Positions 39,381 to 51,564 of a stretch of DNA of 64,000 nucleotides are shown in pieces; the first letter of the stretch is position 1, and every line of letters starts with the position of its first letter. Below the pieces are notes generated by a model. It was given only the letters and a program-made list of their open reading frames with translations, searched no databases and was not told the origin of the DNA. Made by a program: the position numbers and the translations under genes. This stretch comes from Spisula solida (lineage: Eukaryota > Mollusca > Bivalvia > Venerida > Mactridae), in assembly GCA_947247005.1 (NCBI GenBank), contig OX365956.1:15396089-15460088 (forward strand), written 5' to 3'.

Positions 39381-39398
39381 ATATCTATCTATCTATTC
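39381..39398 (+). repeat. LINE 3' tail, (ATCT)n microsatellite
   Basis: About four ATCT repeats directly after 'gaaataaat', at the junction with the interrupted C copy. A tetranucleotide tail in place of poly(A) is usual for many non-LTR clades and marks the 3' end. Confidence 0.85.
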
Positions 39399-39545
39399 AA
39401 CAGTTTCTATTTGTTACATAATTTTTTTATTTTATCTTTTAAACCCAAATGCGATTAAACAATTTGCGTGATATATCAGCGTATGCATACATATATTTAT
39501 AATCAACATTTGTTGTATATTGTTTCAATATTTGTAATAAAACAT
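39399..39545 (-). repeat. Inverted diverged copy of unit C, right part
   Basis: Resumes the inverted C homology after the LINE: 'tttaaaccc.aat' and 'gatatatcagcgtatgcata' reverse-match C1 near 15130-15190. Similarity fades by about 39545. Confidence 0.7.
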
Positions 39546-40010
39546 GATAGCAATTTTATCAACGTCTCTGGGGAATGTCTGTGTCATTTCATTTATAAAT
39601 GTCCTGGCTATGACAGACGCATATACACTTTTGTATGATGCGTGTGTTAACTGCTATTAAAATGTTGATTACCTTTATGTTTTATGATAATGGACAGACA
39701 ATTACTTAAATATTTTTACACCTGGGACCTGAAAAAAAGTATTATTCCTTAGGGTTGTATAAATAATCTTAGGTTGTCAATCTTGTCTAATTCATCTGAT
39801 TTGTCTATTCCATATATTGATGTTAACTGGTGAATATTTTATACAACAACGATATGTTTGTAACACACGAATGCCTCCATATGACATCACCACCATCAGG
39901 CATAAAGAAGGTAATAGGGACCTCGATCTACCGAGCTAAAGACAATAAAAACCAATCAACAAGTTTGCATATTTCCAAACATTGTCATTTATTTGAAATT
40001 TATGTCTAAA
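39546..40010. other. Unassigned AT-rich stretch
   Basis: No homology to A or C noticed, and no terminal repeat or convincing open frame. Confidence 0.35.
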
Positions 40011-40992
40011 ACCCCAATCACACGACTCTCGAATCAGCCGGAATGGGCCCGAATGAGTCGGAATGAAGAAATAATAAACATTCGAAACACATTCCGAATG
40101 ATAACTCGAATCGACCAAAATTATTATAGCTTTGTCAAAATGCCGTTGGAATACTTCAAATACCATTCAAATACAATTCTTATATACTTCGAGTATAACT
40201 CGAATACACTTCGAGTCCGCCTGGAATGATAGCGGAGATCGTGCACGCATATGTTTTCAAAATACGGTAAACACAAGCATCGGACCGTTTTGCACGGGAT
40301 TATGCACGGGTTGTGCACGAGTAGTGTGTTTAATATCAGTACCTATAATGGCTTTAAGTAATGTTTCGAATATAGTCAGAATGCCGTAAGAATATTTAAA
40401 ATGTAATCAGAATGTCGGAAGAATACACTTCGGTAGCTGTTCGATATTCCACCCGACTTCGAGTGTATCTCGAATATAGTCAGAATGCCGTAAGAATATT
40501 TAAAATGTAATCAGAATGTCGGAAGAATACACTTCGGTAGCTGTTCGATATTCCACCCGACTTCGAGTGTATCTCGAAAGTTTTGAACATGCGCAAAACA
40601 TTCGAAGTGGACACAGGAATGGGCCGGAATATATCGAATGCACTACGAATTGACTCAGCATGCAGACAGAATGTTTCGAATGCATTTCGATCATGAAGGA
40701 ATACACCTCGAATTGCTATTCCTACGGCATTCCGGCTCATTCCGACGCCGTGTGATCTGGACAGTATCAATAAATACAGAGAGTTTTGAATAACAGTTTA
40801 TTCATTTTTATTTTAATATGTATTTTATTTCAAACGAAATAGGTTTAGAGCATGTTAAAACATTCAAACTGGCCCGAACATATGGAATGTACTCGGAATG
40901 TAGTCGGAATACATTTCGAACATACAAGAATGTACCACGAATTGCTATTCCTACGGCATTCCGGCTCATTCCGACTCTCGTGTGATTGGGGT
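40011..40992. mobile_element. Fold-back/TIR element built of GAATG-CATTC motifs, about 980 bp
   Basis: Ends are inverted repeats 'accccaatcacacga' (40011-40025) and its complement (40978-40992), extended on both sides by 'gaat...ccggaatg'-type sequence. A second, related inner end occurs at about 40722-40755 ('cattccggctcattccgacgccgtgtgat'), so this may be two nested or tandem copies. The interior is unusually rich in short 'tcggaatg', 'cattccg', 'ttcgaa' and 'ctcgaa' words. It codes for nothing convincing; the open frames here are by-products of the repeats. The superfamily is unknown, since no clear target duplication can be read. Confidence 0.75.
40366..40573 (+). repeat. Perfect tandem duplication, 2 x 104 bp
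   Basis: Bases 40366-40469 are repeated without visible change as 40470-40573, starting 'tcgaatatagtcagaatgcc'. The identity means a very recent duplication or an assembly artefact. Confidence 0.95.
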
Positions 40993-41087
40993 ATTAAATA
41001 CACTGTCTATATTTGGCGTAAAATACTGTGAAGTTCGACTACTTTTGCAATTTAGGTTAGTACATAATTATGTTCATCCGTTGTTTT

Positions 41088-43460
41088 GAATTATGCCTGC
41101 GATGAAACGGAACTTGCTAAATGGGAAATACTCGACTAACAAGTTTACACATGCATTAAAAATTATGAATTCATGATAAATATTATACAATTAGAATGCA
41201 AATGCAAAAGTACAGGAAATTTACGTGGATTCCAAATTGTGTTACAAGATTGGCTGCTGCAAAGTATGAAACCCCACAAGCAGCTATGATATTTAATAAA
41301 ACAGCGCTTTATATGCTTCACCACTTAGATTATTCAATTAAATCAAGCTATAAAATATACTACACACCCAACTCATTCTGATTCAAATATCATTGGCAGC
41401 CACATGGAGCTGTCAGTCTTCTTATTACATATGCTGTTACATGTAGCACATTTTGGCTGCAAGTGAACTGCATGAGACTGCAATATACCAAGCATGTGAA
41501 CATTTAAAATATTAAGGCTGTCAAAGACATATCCATGTCCATTTTTGAACATGTTTGCCAGTGATGTATTTGTCCAAAAACTACGAATTGCCCTTTGAAT
41601 TGATTTGTACTATTCAATACTGTTGCTATAGAATGGATATATTAAATAGATATGCTGACAAGCATACATACAATGTACGAGTTACATTCAAGCTATGCAT
41701 ATTAGAACGCCACCTTGTATTACCCTGACGGTGCATCGGCTTAGTTTACTAGTATTGCGACTTGTACGCCATCGCTGTGTGGAATTGATTCAGCAATCTT
41801 CCTTTGGAGGGGGTACATGTAGTTCTTTATATTACGCTATCAGAACATGTATTTGTCATATCTAGGTAACCATCCATATTAAGCTGATAGGAAAATATCT
41901 TTGCACAAGGAACAATATCATTTAAGGCTTTTTACGAATTTTATACGTACGCTTGTCCGGCTAGAGTATTTGGTAAACGCTAGAATATCACACGGACGAT
42001 CAGGCGTATTTCCGTGGTGACATGATGAGTATTCTTCCATCATCAAACTTAATCGGTCAGTTGATAGACATATAAGTAGGTTAGCACTTAGTTTTATTTA
42101 TTTCCAGGAAAACTGGGTAGTTCATCTAGTACCTTTATACGAGGCGTGATCAACAAATACTTGTACGCCGAGAAGTGTTGTAATTTCTTTATTTGTTATT
42201 GTAATTCGTTGAAACTTTCGAAACATGAAGACACATTTATTTCAAATTGATTCACGGCTGACCATCAACATTAACTGAAGTAAGAACGAACGCGGTTTCC
42301 AATGGCAACGTCACCCGATGTCATGCGGCCCAAGGTTTCATATTTTCCAACGTTTCACGTAGCAAACGATGACGTATCATTCGTGTGTGTGTACTATTAT
42401 AATTTTCTATAGGATGGGTTACGCATATGCAGTTATAGAACATTACATTCATTAGTTTAAAAGAAGTGAAATATAATGAATAACCAATGACAATATTGCA
42501 AAACGCAACAAATATGTAATAGCATACAAAGCAAGTGCCTGTTTAGCATATTCTCTTATACGTAGCCATGCGAAAACAATGCGAACAAGCGATTTTGCTA
42601 TAATATGTTACTAACCTCAAATGACGCCATCAACAGTTATGTTCTCCAGTATCTAGTTCTTATGATTAACACGCCATGTGCAAAGGGAAACAATGAATTT
42701 CTGTCTATGAAGTGTTTCTTGTTGTACAGCTACATTGTGAGAATCATTCATGGCGTTACACGAATGAGAATGTATACTATTACTTGTAACGACATCGCGG
42801 TGACGTTGGACCGGTGTAGCCATAGTGACGGTTTCTTGATCACCCCTCGTAATTATGCTGATATATGAGTATTAAAATGTTGATAGTTTGAAACACGGTG
42901 TAATGATACACTGAACAAATATGACGATAAAACTAAACATCACAAAATCAGTGTTTTTTTGGTATAAATGAATGATAATTTGCGGTAATGGTTATACATG
43001 TACCAGAATTATAACTCTCAATGGGTACGGTAACAGTTATTTGTTCTACGTGTAATAATAAGTACAAATGATAAGTACACAAGGCAATTCTCTGAATGTC
43101 ACAGTTATAATTGTATACGTAACATCACACGAGGTAAAAACTAATACGACCATTGTAAGGCGTTACATGTATCAGATTACCAAGTAGGCGGATATTGGAA
43201 TCATAAGTAACATTATTTAAACTATGCTCAGTGCTGATATATTTTTTCATATAAAATGCAAACATACGTTGGTTAAGCTCGAACTACAACTATGTCTATG
43301 GTTGATCAAAACTGTATATAAACAGCTATTAGACGTACGTATGGGACTTTATAAAAAATTGAAAAATACATAAACATAAAAAATCCCACAATTTCTTTTA
43401 GGTAACGTGCAAATATTTTTTTGCCTTGACACAATCGTTTTTTTGTCGGATGCTTTTTCC
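41088..43460 (+). repeat. Diverged copy of the first 1 kb of unit A, joined to C2
   Basis: Collinear landmarks with A1 1320-2300: 'gatgaaacgg.aact.gct', 'acagcgctttatatgcttcaccactta', 'ggagctgtcagtc.tct.at.acatatgct', 'aaagacata', 'ttaccaagtaggcggatattggaa' and 'cgta.gcatggga'-like words near 43335. It is interrupted by the mariner-type MITE 42140-42849. It is clearly older than the A1/A2/A3 family. Confidence 0.75.
42140..42849. mobile_element. mariner-type non-autonomous element, 710 bp
   Basis: TA on both sides (42138-42139, 42850-42851). The inverted ends are 'cgaggcgtgatcaa' and 'ttgatcacccctcg', which match the tip of the mariner at 12494 ('cgaggggtgatc'). No transposase motif is readable inside; the 87-residue frame at 42605-42868 runs out through the right end and is not transposase-like. 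Confidence 0.85.
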
Positions 43461-45253
43461 CAAACAGATGGATATATACACGGAAATGTTTATGTTGTCA
43501 TTGCAATAATGGAATATATATTTTTCATCTCTCATTTTTCATCTTTCTGTATTCAAATTATTATTCCTTAAATTTCTGTAATTGGGTCATTTTCAGTATT
43601 TATTGCATCTAATCCTGATGCAAATATGAAACTTTATATTGGTAATGGTAACATTTGTGTACGAAGAACAAATTTAAAACAACTTAGTTCGAACGCAGCG
43701 AAAGTACCTCCTTCACGAAAATACTGTACGTGTACGTCGTGTCTGTGTGCTTCCAAATACGTACGAAGGCAGTATATACTTACCACGTCACCACAAACAC
43801 ATTGCTCACTGTCCAACACACAACTGGACGAGAAAAATGAAATTAAACCGCTAAAGCATTTCGACATTTATCATAACACTTGTTTTACGTTTTTAATAGT
43901 TACAAACGGCATATTGTGTATCGACATATGATAAGTTGGAATACAATATGTTTGTATTGGTATTGTATGACTACGTTCAACCCTTGGGTCATTTTAAGTG
44001 CAATTGTCGATGAAGAGTTTGACACAAATAAAATATAAGTTTTAATTTTAAACGTTTTATTTAATTTGTATAATTACCAAATCTATGTAATCGTATTACA
44101 ATAAAATTCGTCCTACAAGTTTTAAAATACATCATTTACAATATTCAAACATATATTTTTAATTGTATGTTTCTTTATTTAATTTAGCAACACGTAACAT
44201 AAACACAATATGTTATAACTATTAATGTAGATTTTAAATTCATATGCATACGCTGATATATCACACGCATTGTTTAATCACATTAACTTTTTGGGTTTTA
44301 AAGTTAAAAATAAAAACATTATGTAACGAATGAAAAATATTCAATATAAATTGATATGCATATGAAAATTGTTTAATCAAAATTAGGAGTTAATAATAGA
44401 TACATGGGACGCTTACCACTAAATCAGTACACACACTTATACCGATTATTGCAGTGTGATATTTACAAATGTGTGTAGATCAACGTCAAACTACACGTGC
44501 TTTTCTTTCTATTTTGGTTGAATTGTAAGAAGAATATTTCCGTTCGGGTAATTTGTGACATATAAAACATACCTTATTCCCATGTTGTTATCTTAATCAA
44601 TTTAAAGTTAGACAGCTACAGCTGTCATGAATCAACCCACCCTAAAGGTGCATGTCGATGTCATAGGCAACAGTGTAGTAGTTTACCCAATATCTCTACA
44701 TATCCCTTAAGTATCGTATGCGGAATTAGTATCGTTGGAATAGACATTGACACATTCATTCTCAATTTGTATTCAAATCAGAACTACAAAAACGTTCACT
44801 CTATGGAATCGTTCTGAGAAAAATTGATTTCAAAAGGTGTCACCTGGGTAGTAAACTGTGACGTAGGGGTCACTAATCACACTATTTTGCTTATATCCGT
44901 CTACAATTAACAGTTGACGCATAGTGATCAAGTGATCCTATGAGGACATTAAGACTCTGTCAATGTTTTATAATGATTGATAACATGCATTCCATGACGT
45001 ACCGACCAAAAACTATTCGCAATATGAGTCTCTCGCCAGATTAGATTTTCTTTGACGGATACTATAACTGGGTTTCAACTAATTTGGAATTAATAAAACA
45101 TGGAGAAAGTCTGTACTTCAGAACACATATTTTACGATATTATAATATCAAACAGTTCCTGTTGAAGATGTCCAACCTTTAGAATTAAGTTACATGTTAA
45201 CATACGTGGTTTTAAACTGACATATCTCGTATAATTCGCGTTGAGACATGCCT

Positions 45254-45376
45254 TGCGCTCAGGGAAAAATAACGTGACGCACGTATCGTATCTGGTACAT
45301 GTACGTACCAGGTACGAAACGTTTCGTACCGTTTGCCGGTACGAAACGTGCGTCACGTTATTTTTCCTTGAACGCA
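45254..45376. repeat. Compound cruciform: nested palindromes
   Basis: Outer arms 45254-45284 and 45346-45376 pair at 29 of 31 positions ('ggaaaaataacgtgacgc' core). Inside lie 'ctggtacatgtacgtaccag' (near-palindrome, 45292-45311) and a perfect 20-base palindrome 'ggtacgaaacgtttcgtacc' (45311-45330), with a further 'ggtacgaaacgtg' at 45338-45350. C1 lacks the whole segment. Confidence 0.9.
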
Positions 45377-46643
45377 GGGCTGAAATAACCTAGGTTTATG
45401 TAAATTGTAAGCAAGCTATTGCAACCGACACATTTTGAATATACGTATCTATATTATAGTGTGTATTGTTTAATAATATTCACAATACGTATACTTTGTA
45501 CTAGACGAAACACATTTTGACTGGGCTGTTTCATGGGACATGTTATAATCTAGTTCTCGTCCCCAATATTACAAATATAGTAGTAATATGGTAGAACTGT
45601 TAGCCTCGTACGGGAGCTAAACTATACATGCATATAATCTGCTCCACGAAACGGCCCTGTCGAATTAAAGGCCAAATTATGTTCTCAATATTGAAATTCA
45701 AGGGCACATTTTGTAATTTATCTTGATTTGTTTATCAAACATGCGCGACTGTGAATCAATTAACATCCGTTGAATTTCCAATGTAGATTCATGTAGACAT
45801 TATGTTTAACGTTATATTTTGGCACCAAATAGAATAAAACAGCAACATATATATACATAATGTGTTTTTCGGCGGTGAAGTTCATTTTCTCGTTTAACTA
45901 TGTGTTGGATTGTGTGTCGTGTAATTGTGGTTTGACTGTATGTTATATGGTTTCTGTGCTCGGCTGGTTGAGTACTGCCTTTCCTGTCCGATTATATATT
46001 ATCTTCTTACATAACTGTATGGATTGAATTATTAGTTTCTTCAGGACAGAAGCACATTGCATATATATTGCATTTATCTTTCAACTTTATCTAACGATAT
46101 GGACATGTGTGTTTATCTCTACTTTAATTTTAGTGCCTACCCTTTTCAATCCCACGTATCATGTTGTAGTATTTCCGCTTCCGAGCAAATACAAATATAT
46201 TTCATTTAAACATTCCAACTGACAACAATTGACTTAACCTCTATGAACCACACGCAGGACTGGTTGACAAGCTTCCGGTATAATGTTGTGTTTATTTACC
46301 CAAAATAAGTATTCAAATATTCTTATTGAAATATTCAGTTTATTCAGTTGTGATAATGAAACGGAGAGTGGGAGGAATTCACAGTTATTGTTATTGCTTC
46401 CTGATTATTCTACCGGATCTTTACCCAAAGCCAAAACTCATTATAAATGAGGTTAATAACTTCATTCGAATTTTACGAAACTGCAGGACAATAAATGCGC
46501 ACGTATGTGTCGGCTACACATTTGATAGTGGTTGCTTAGTCGGAAATTGGGACGGGATAGTTTTGTTGAGTTTGATGGCAGTTCTGCTATTACACGAACA
46601 GTATTCACTGAATGAATATTGATCACATGACCCAGCGGATCAG

Positions 46644-47124
46644 GGTACTGTTTTACTAACAATGCGTAAATGTCGCGTAAGTTTACGGATATATTTGTCA
46701 CATACGCAAATCCTTAAGTTTGTTTTACTAATCGATCGCAAGTTGTTGCATACATTTACGTTAAAATATTGAATATTGAACGTAGACCGGGCCACAATAA
46801 TACCAATATAACGGGAACCAGAGTGAATAAATATAGAGAAAAGCTCGATAAGTTTTGATGATTAAACATGTTTATATTACTAATCACCGTCTATAACAAC
46901 AAGTGACGGTCAAAAATCAACAGTGCGTGGCAAAAACTCCTCACTACGCTCATATTTGCTATTTACGGTCACTCGGACCTTGCGTAGAATTACGCCAATA
47001 CTTACGACAAAACATGAGAAAAAATATCTTAGTAAAACGCATTTGCGCAAATATTATCGACGTATGCAATATTTACGGAAAACTTAGAGTTACGCTAGCG
47101 TAAATGCTTTGATAAAACAGTACC
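46644..47124. mobile_element. TIR element, about 480 bp, C2 only
   Basis: Ends 'ggtactgtttta' and complement, flanked by CAG on both sides. C1 at 16820 reads 'cccagcggatcagaagtgtacc', which is C2 with the element and one CAG removed. A 3-bp duplication and a 'GGTNCTGTTTTA'-style end would suit PIF/Harbinger-like MITEs, but the duplicated triplet is not the usual TWA, so that is only a suggestion. The interior is rich in 'tttacg/cgtaaa' words. No transposase. Confidence 0.85.
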
Positions 47125-49308
47125 CAGAAGTGTACCGTAAAGCCGTAAGGAAAATATCGTTAGGCACTCCCAGAGCATGTAATATATATTTGAATTATCC
47201 TGACGTTACGTTAGCCAATCCATGTCTTGGTCGGTCCATGGCGCAAGGGTAATATCAACGTCGTCAAGACATCACGCTCATTGTGCCGCTAAAATTTGGT
47301 TGAAACATATGCAGCATACATCATTTTCAACGATAATGAGCGTTAAATAAGGTTATGTGATCAATAGAATCTTACATTCGTGCTCTTACATGTATTAGAT
47401 ACGAGTTTTATTAAACTCGTCGACAGTCATCGACGAAAACTATATGACAATGTGCAAAGCATATTATTTTGTCCACTCGTTAAGTAACACACGTATGTAA
47501 AAATCACTTACGCACGATCCTCTATAGGCTAAATACTTTTTGTTAAAAGTAGGCCTACATTTTGCAGAGAGCTACGACTCCTTTGAACACTAGCGGAACA
47601 TCAGAAAACAATTCTTGACAATATGTCACAAAGGCCGAGTTGGCAACATGCTTGACTACGGACGAGGAAAGACATTGGTCGCTCAGACAAGAACTCGCAT
47701 GACCTTAATAGTCGAACACAAACAAACAATGAAGCAGTTTGTTGCACGGTTACGAAGGCCAACTCGTGTCTCGGCATTTTAATATTTGCGTACGCTAGTT
47801 CGTTGCAAAGAATGAAGCATATGCCATAACTTGCTAGTTATGACAGATTAGCACATATCAATGATATGGTGAGTCTTTTACAGTAATGTATGATACTCGA
47901 TTAGTGTTCTAGCTTGACATTTAAACAGATGCTGTTCAGTTAATGAACAAACTGTATTTTGGTATTCAGGCATATAATAAATTTTCTTAATCTTGGACAT
48001 TATCTAGGACTGGATAAACCAATAAGTTTTTACTATACATGTTATTCATGTCAAGTTTCGTCGTAACCGAGATAATGCATATTATTAGAACTCAACAGGT
48101 TAATACACAATACATTTTCTATGTCTGTATATTTACTCTTAATTATGCTTATACGTACTAACGAATTACTAAAACTACGTGGTATTCTTATTCAATTATT
48201 AAATGTAAACAGTTTGTTTACAATAACTTTAACCTACGTACCTCTTCCTGTTACTTTTCACCACATCCCGCCTACAGTCATCGCATTTTAATGTAGCATG
48301 CAATGTGTGAAATAGTATGTCAAAGGAGTGGGAAATGGAAAATCGAAAGGTTATCTGACAAAAAGATAATATTAAGTAAGACAGGGAAGGCAACACTCAA
48401 CTTAAGCAATCGAACACAGATAATATTGAAAATATACAAGGCACAATGGCAAACAGAACAAATCGAGCACAGAAAACATTAAACACATATTAGGCACATG
48501 CCCAACTAAACAAGTAAAGGATCCGCCCAAGTCCGAGCTGATCAAAAGCAGAATGAATTAGCACTCTAAATGCCCTAGCTGAATGACCCAGTTTTAACGG
48601 TAAAACGGCTTCAATACCTTTTTAAAAAAATCCTAAAAAGTAGACAGTAAAACTTACTCTGAGAAAAGCTAGAATTCCGTTAAAACTGAGTTTGAAAACG
48701 GTGGTCGGTTTTCTCAAAATTATATGTTGCACCTACCGTTCACCAAATGCTTAAAACAACTATACGAATGTTTTATAGAACTAATGTGAGTGTGTTATCG
48801 TCAGATCAACATCCTTTCGGTTATGCAAGAATATAACTATCAGTGTGCACTTTTGTCACTAATAAGGTTCACTACTTAACCGTAGCAAGCGTAGTACTAA
48901 AATAACTAACACAACTTAGATACAAATGACGAGGAAAGAATGCTAATATTTGAACAGTTGGACACTGCGTCATTGTTAACATAACCCTATATATTGGGTA
49001 TGGTCACACTAGCAATATGTCGAGTCTTGGCCAGGTCTGTTAAGCGTCAATGTACGTAACTGAGGCGTTTCTGTTATTCAGAATTGTAAGTTTAATTTTG
49101 TTGAGCCAATTATAGAAAGTCAATGGTATTCGTACGAAATTATTTAATGTCAGTATATTACATTGTTTACAATTTAAGTAGTAATACGCACGATCATCTC
49201 ATCGTGACTATTCACCACCTCTTAACTACAAATAATACTTTTTAGAATAACGGTTTCCGTACTCGTATCCTTTAACTAAATGCCTAAATAAAAAGACGAT
49301 TATAAAGA

Positions 49309-49316
49309 TACATGTA
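49309..49316. repeat. TACATGTA scar in C2
   Basis: C2 'aagaTACATGTAattactt'; C1 (19020) 'aagaTAattactt'. Confidence 0.9.
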
Positions 49317-51427
49317 ATTACTTAGATTTTGTAAGATTTAATTTCATGTACGCAGTGTATGAACTTTACAATTTCTCATAATTCACTGCAACATTCGTTT
49401 TTGAAAGAAGGGCGTATGTTGTTCGTTAAGGGAATCATCCGTATCTGATACGAAACACGTTTGTACTCATTTTAGCATCATATAACGTGCATGAAACAGA
49501 ATAAGTAATGTATGATAAAGTGTAAACTCATTGGAATGAACACAAGATGAAGCATACATTTAATCACATTTATAGAGGGATTTATTGAATACTTTTATTA
49601 CACGTGTATATAATTTGCGTATCAAGTCCAAAACATGTTTTTTTCGAAATAGCCGCCGCAAAGCACGAAAACCAACAAGCCGTCTACGAGCTCAGATGGA
49701 ATATTTAATACAACAGCGCTTTATTTGCTTCACCACTTAATCAATTAAATCAGGCTATAAGTATACTATAAACCCGGCTATTTCTGATTACATCGATAAT
49801 AGAAGACAAATATCATCTAGTTGGCAGTCAAAAGGAGCTGTCAGTCGTCTAATACCATATGCTAATAGCTCCACTTGACTGTAAACGGACGATTTGAGAT
49901 TGCAAGGCACACAGCGTGTGATCATTTAAAATAAAATATTAAGACTGCCAAAGACATACTAACGTCCGTTTGTTCTGAACATTGTTGATGTTTCTGTATT
50001 TTTCCAAACAAAAAACGATTTGCTTTTTAAATTGATTAATACTCTTTTATGCTACATGTAGCAAGCATTATTGCATAAGAGCTACTTTCAGGCTAATCAG
50101 TCTAGAAACTCTCCTTGTTTTTACGCTGACGAAGTATTTGCTTAGTTAAATAGTATTTTGACATGCTCGACGCCGGGCGTTATCACATTACTAAGTAGGT
50201 TGATATTGGAACCATTGTTTGAATTATCATCTCTTGTTGTGAAGCAAACATGCAAGTAGGTCAAGAACGAACTTCAACTTTGTCTAAGGTATATCTGCAT
50301 TAAAGTTATTGAAAGCAGTACGCATGGGAATAATGTATAAGAAACTTGCAAAAAGCATAATCATACAAAAGTCCCATTATGTATTTAAGTAATGTACAAC
50401 ATTTTCTTTGCCGGTTATTTTCTTACAGTAGTGGACACCAAAATTGACTTTTGTTTGATTTAAGGCGTCGGCAAATGTGCCGATATCCACGCAGTAATAG
50501 TTATGAAGTTTACCATAATTACCCAGATCTTTGTGTACGCTGACATAAACATATATAACCTTTCTGACTAGTCAGGAAAGCCGACATCTGTTTTTTTTGT
50601 TTGATTTATTCATTTATCTAACAAAGCATATCCATGTTCGTACGGAGTCGAAATAACTTTACGGAAGCATTCCAATACCAACAATTTACTTAGTTCTTCC
50701 CATTTGACAAGTATGTTTGTTCACTGAACTTTGGTCGGCTTTTATGTCAGAATAACGTCACACGCCGATATCAAACGTTCTATTTTTCTTCAAGACAACT
50801 ACGTTGGTGAATACTTCCCCATTACAATTTGATCAATTGTTAGTTAAATTCGAGAGGATCTTTAACTTTACTGTAATTCGTGATTTCAACATGGCAAACT
50901 CATATAACAGTGTGTTTTACTCTGTGTTTGTTCAAACAGAACACATGTTGCCAATTGATAACAATGGCGTATAAATTGACGTTCTTTGTTCTGGTTGAAA
51001 TATCTTTCTTTCCTCCTTTTAGAAAAAAAACATGGTATCGATACGTCGGAAGCCTATGTAAGTATGTATTAAAACAATACAAACATGGGAACGTGAGCTT
51101 TATGACAATATGGACAGAGATTGGACGGATAGAACCATGTCAATGACGTTATCCTATAACTCTTATGTTTACACATAACATGTTTCAAATACGGGATTTC
51201 CTTGTTGTATAATGGTCACTCTCAAAGATACGACGCCGTTTATGTACATACACGCATGGTATTTGTCAATGCTACAAATATACTTCAACAAAATATATGA
51301 AAAGACATCCGTCTTTCGTGTAACAGAGATGCATATTTAGATTCGCCTCGCAAAGACCATCCAAAGACCGCGATTTCTCAGATCAAACAACCAGTGAGTT
51401 TCCTCGTGCGACTCATGTTATTCTAAA

Positions 51428-51490
51428 TTAGTGGAAAGAGCGCCCAACTATTCATTTATTAAGCTGGTTGTGGGTTTGTTCCCAGCCTTA
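51428..51490 (+). repeat. tRNA-like (SINE-type) promoter motif, A3
   Basis: Third copy of the motif at 3244, reading 'ttagtggaaagagcgccc' and 'ggttgtgggtttgttccc'. Confidence 0.4.
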
Positions 51491-51556
51491 GAAATAACAA
51501 ATTATCAAATATTTCCCGGAATTCTTCAAAATAAATATAGAGATTAGACAGAAGCA

Positions 51557-51564
51557 TACATGTA
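51557..51564. repeat. TACATGTA scar in A3
   Basis: A3 'gcaTACATGTAaacaca'; A1 and A2 'gcaTAaacaca'. Confidence 0.9.

Larger units (their letters stand above)
34250..39398 (+). mobile_element. Full-length but degraded LINE (APE-type non-LTR retrotransposon), about 5.15 kb
   Basis: Contains, in order, a short 5' leader, an ORF1 (34338-35692), an ORF2 with endonuclease and reverse transcriptase (35714-39181), a 3' UTR, and a tail of repeated ATCT (39381-39396) after 'tttgaaataaat'. It splits an inverted C copy: left flank '...tgcatatcaatttatcaatta', right flank '...caacagtttctatttgttacat', contiguous in C1 near 15195-15250. The 5' border is placed from that comparison and is good to about 15 bases. 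At least three stops in ORF1, one in ORF2 and four frameshifts make it immobile. The two-ORF layout with an RRM-type ORF1 is unlike the two other LINE fragments here. Confidence 0.93.
43520..49625 (+). repeat. Segmental duplication unit C, copy C2
   Basis: Collinear with C1. Near-identical from about 45.7 to 49.6 kb (against 15.9-19.3 kb), more diverged before that. It carries an extra TIR element (46644-47124) and two segments missing from C1 (44.93-45.03 and 45.06-45.69 kb), the second of which holds the cruciform. It ends at 'gcgtatcaag', where A3 begins with a 224-bp deletion relative to the C1-A2 junction. Confidence 0.9.

Noticed and set aside
39993..40770. Several 60-96 codon overlapping frames on both strands
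   Set aside because: They arise from the repeated GAATG/CATTC words of the fold-back element and from the 104-bp tandem copy.
46903..47103. 66-codon frame in the C2 insertion
   Set aside because: It lies in the non-autonomous TIR element, is absent from C1 and has no recognisable domain.
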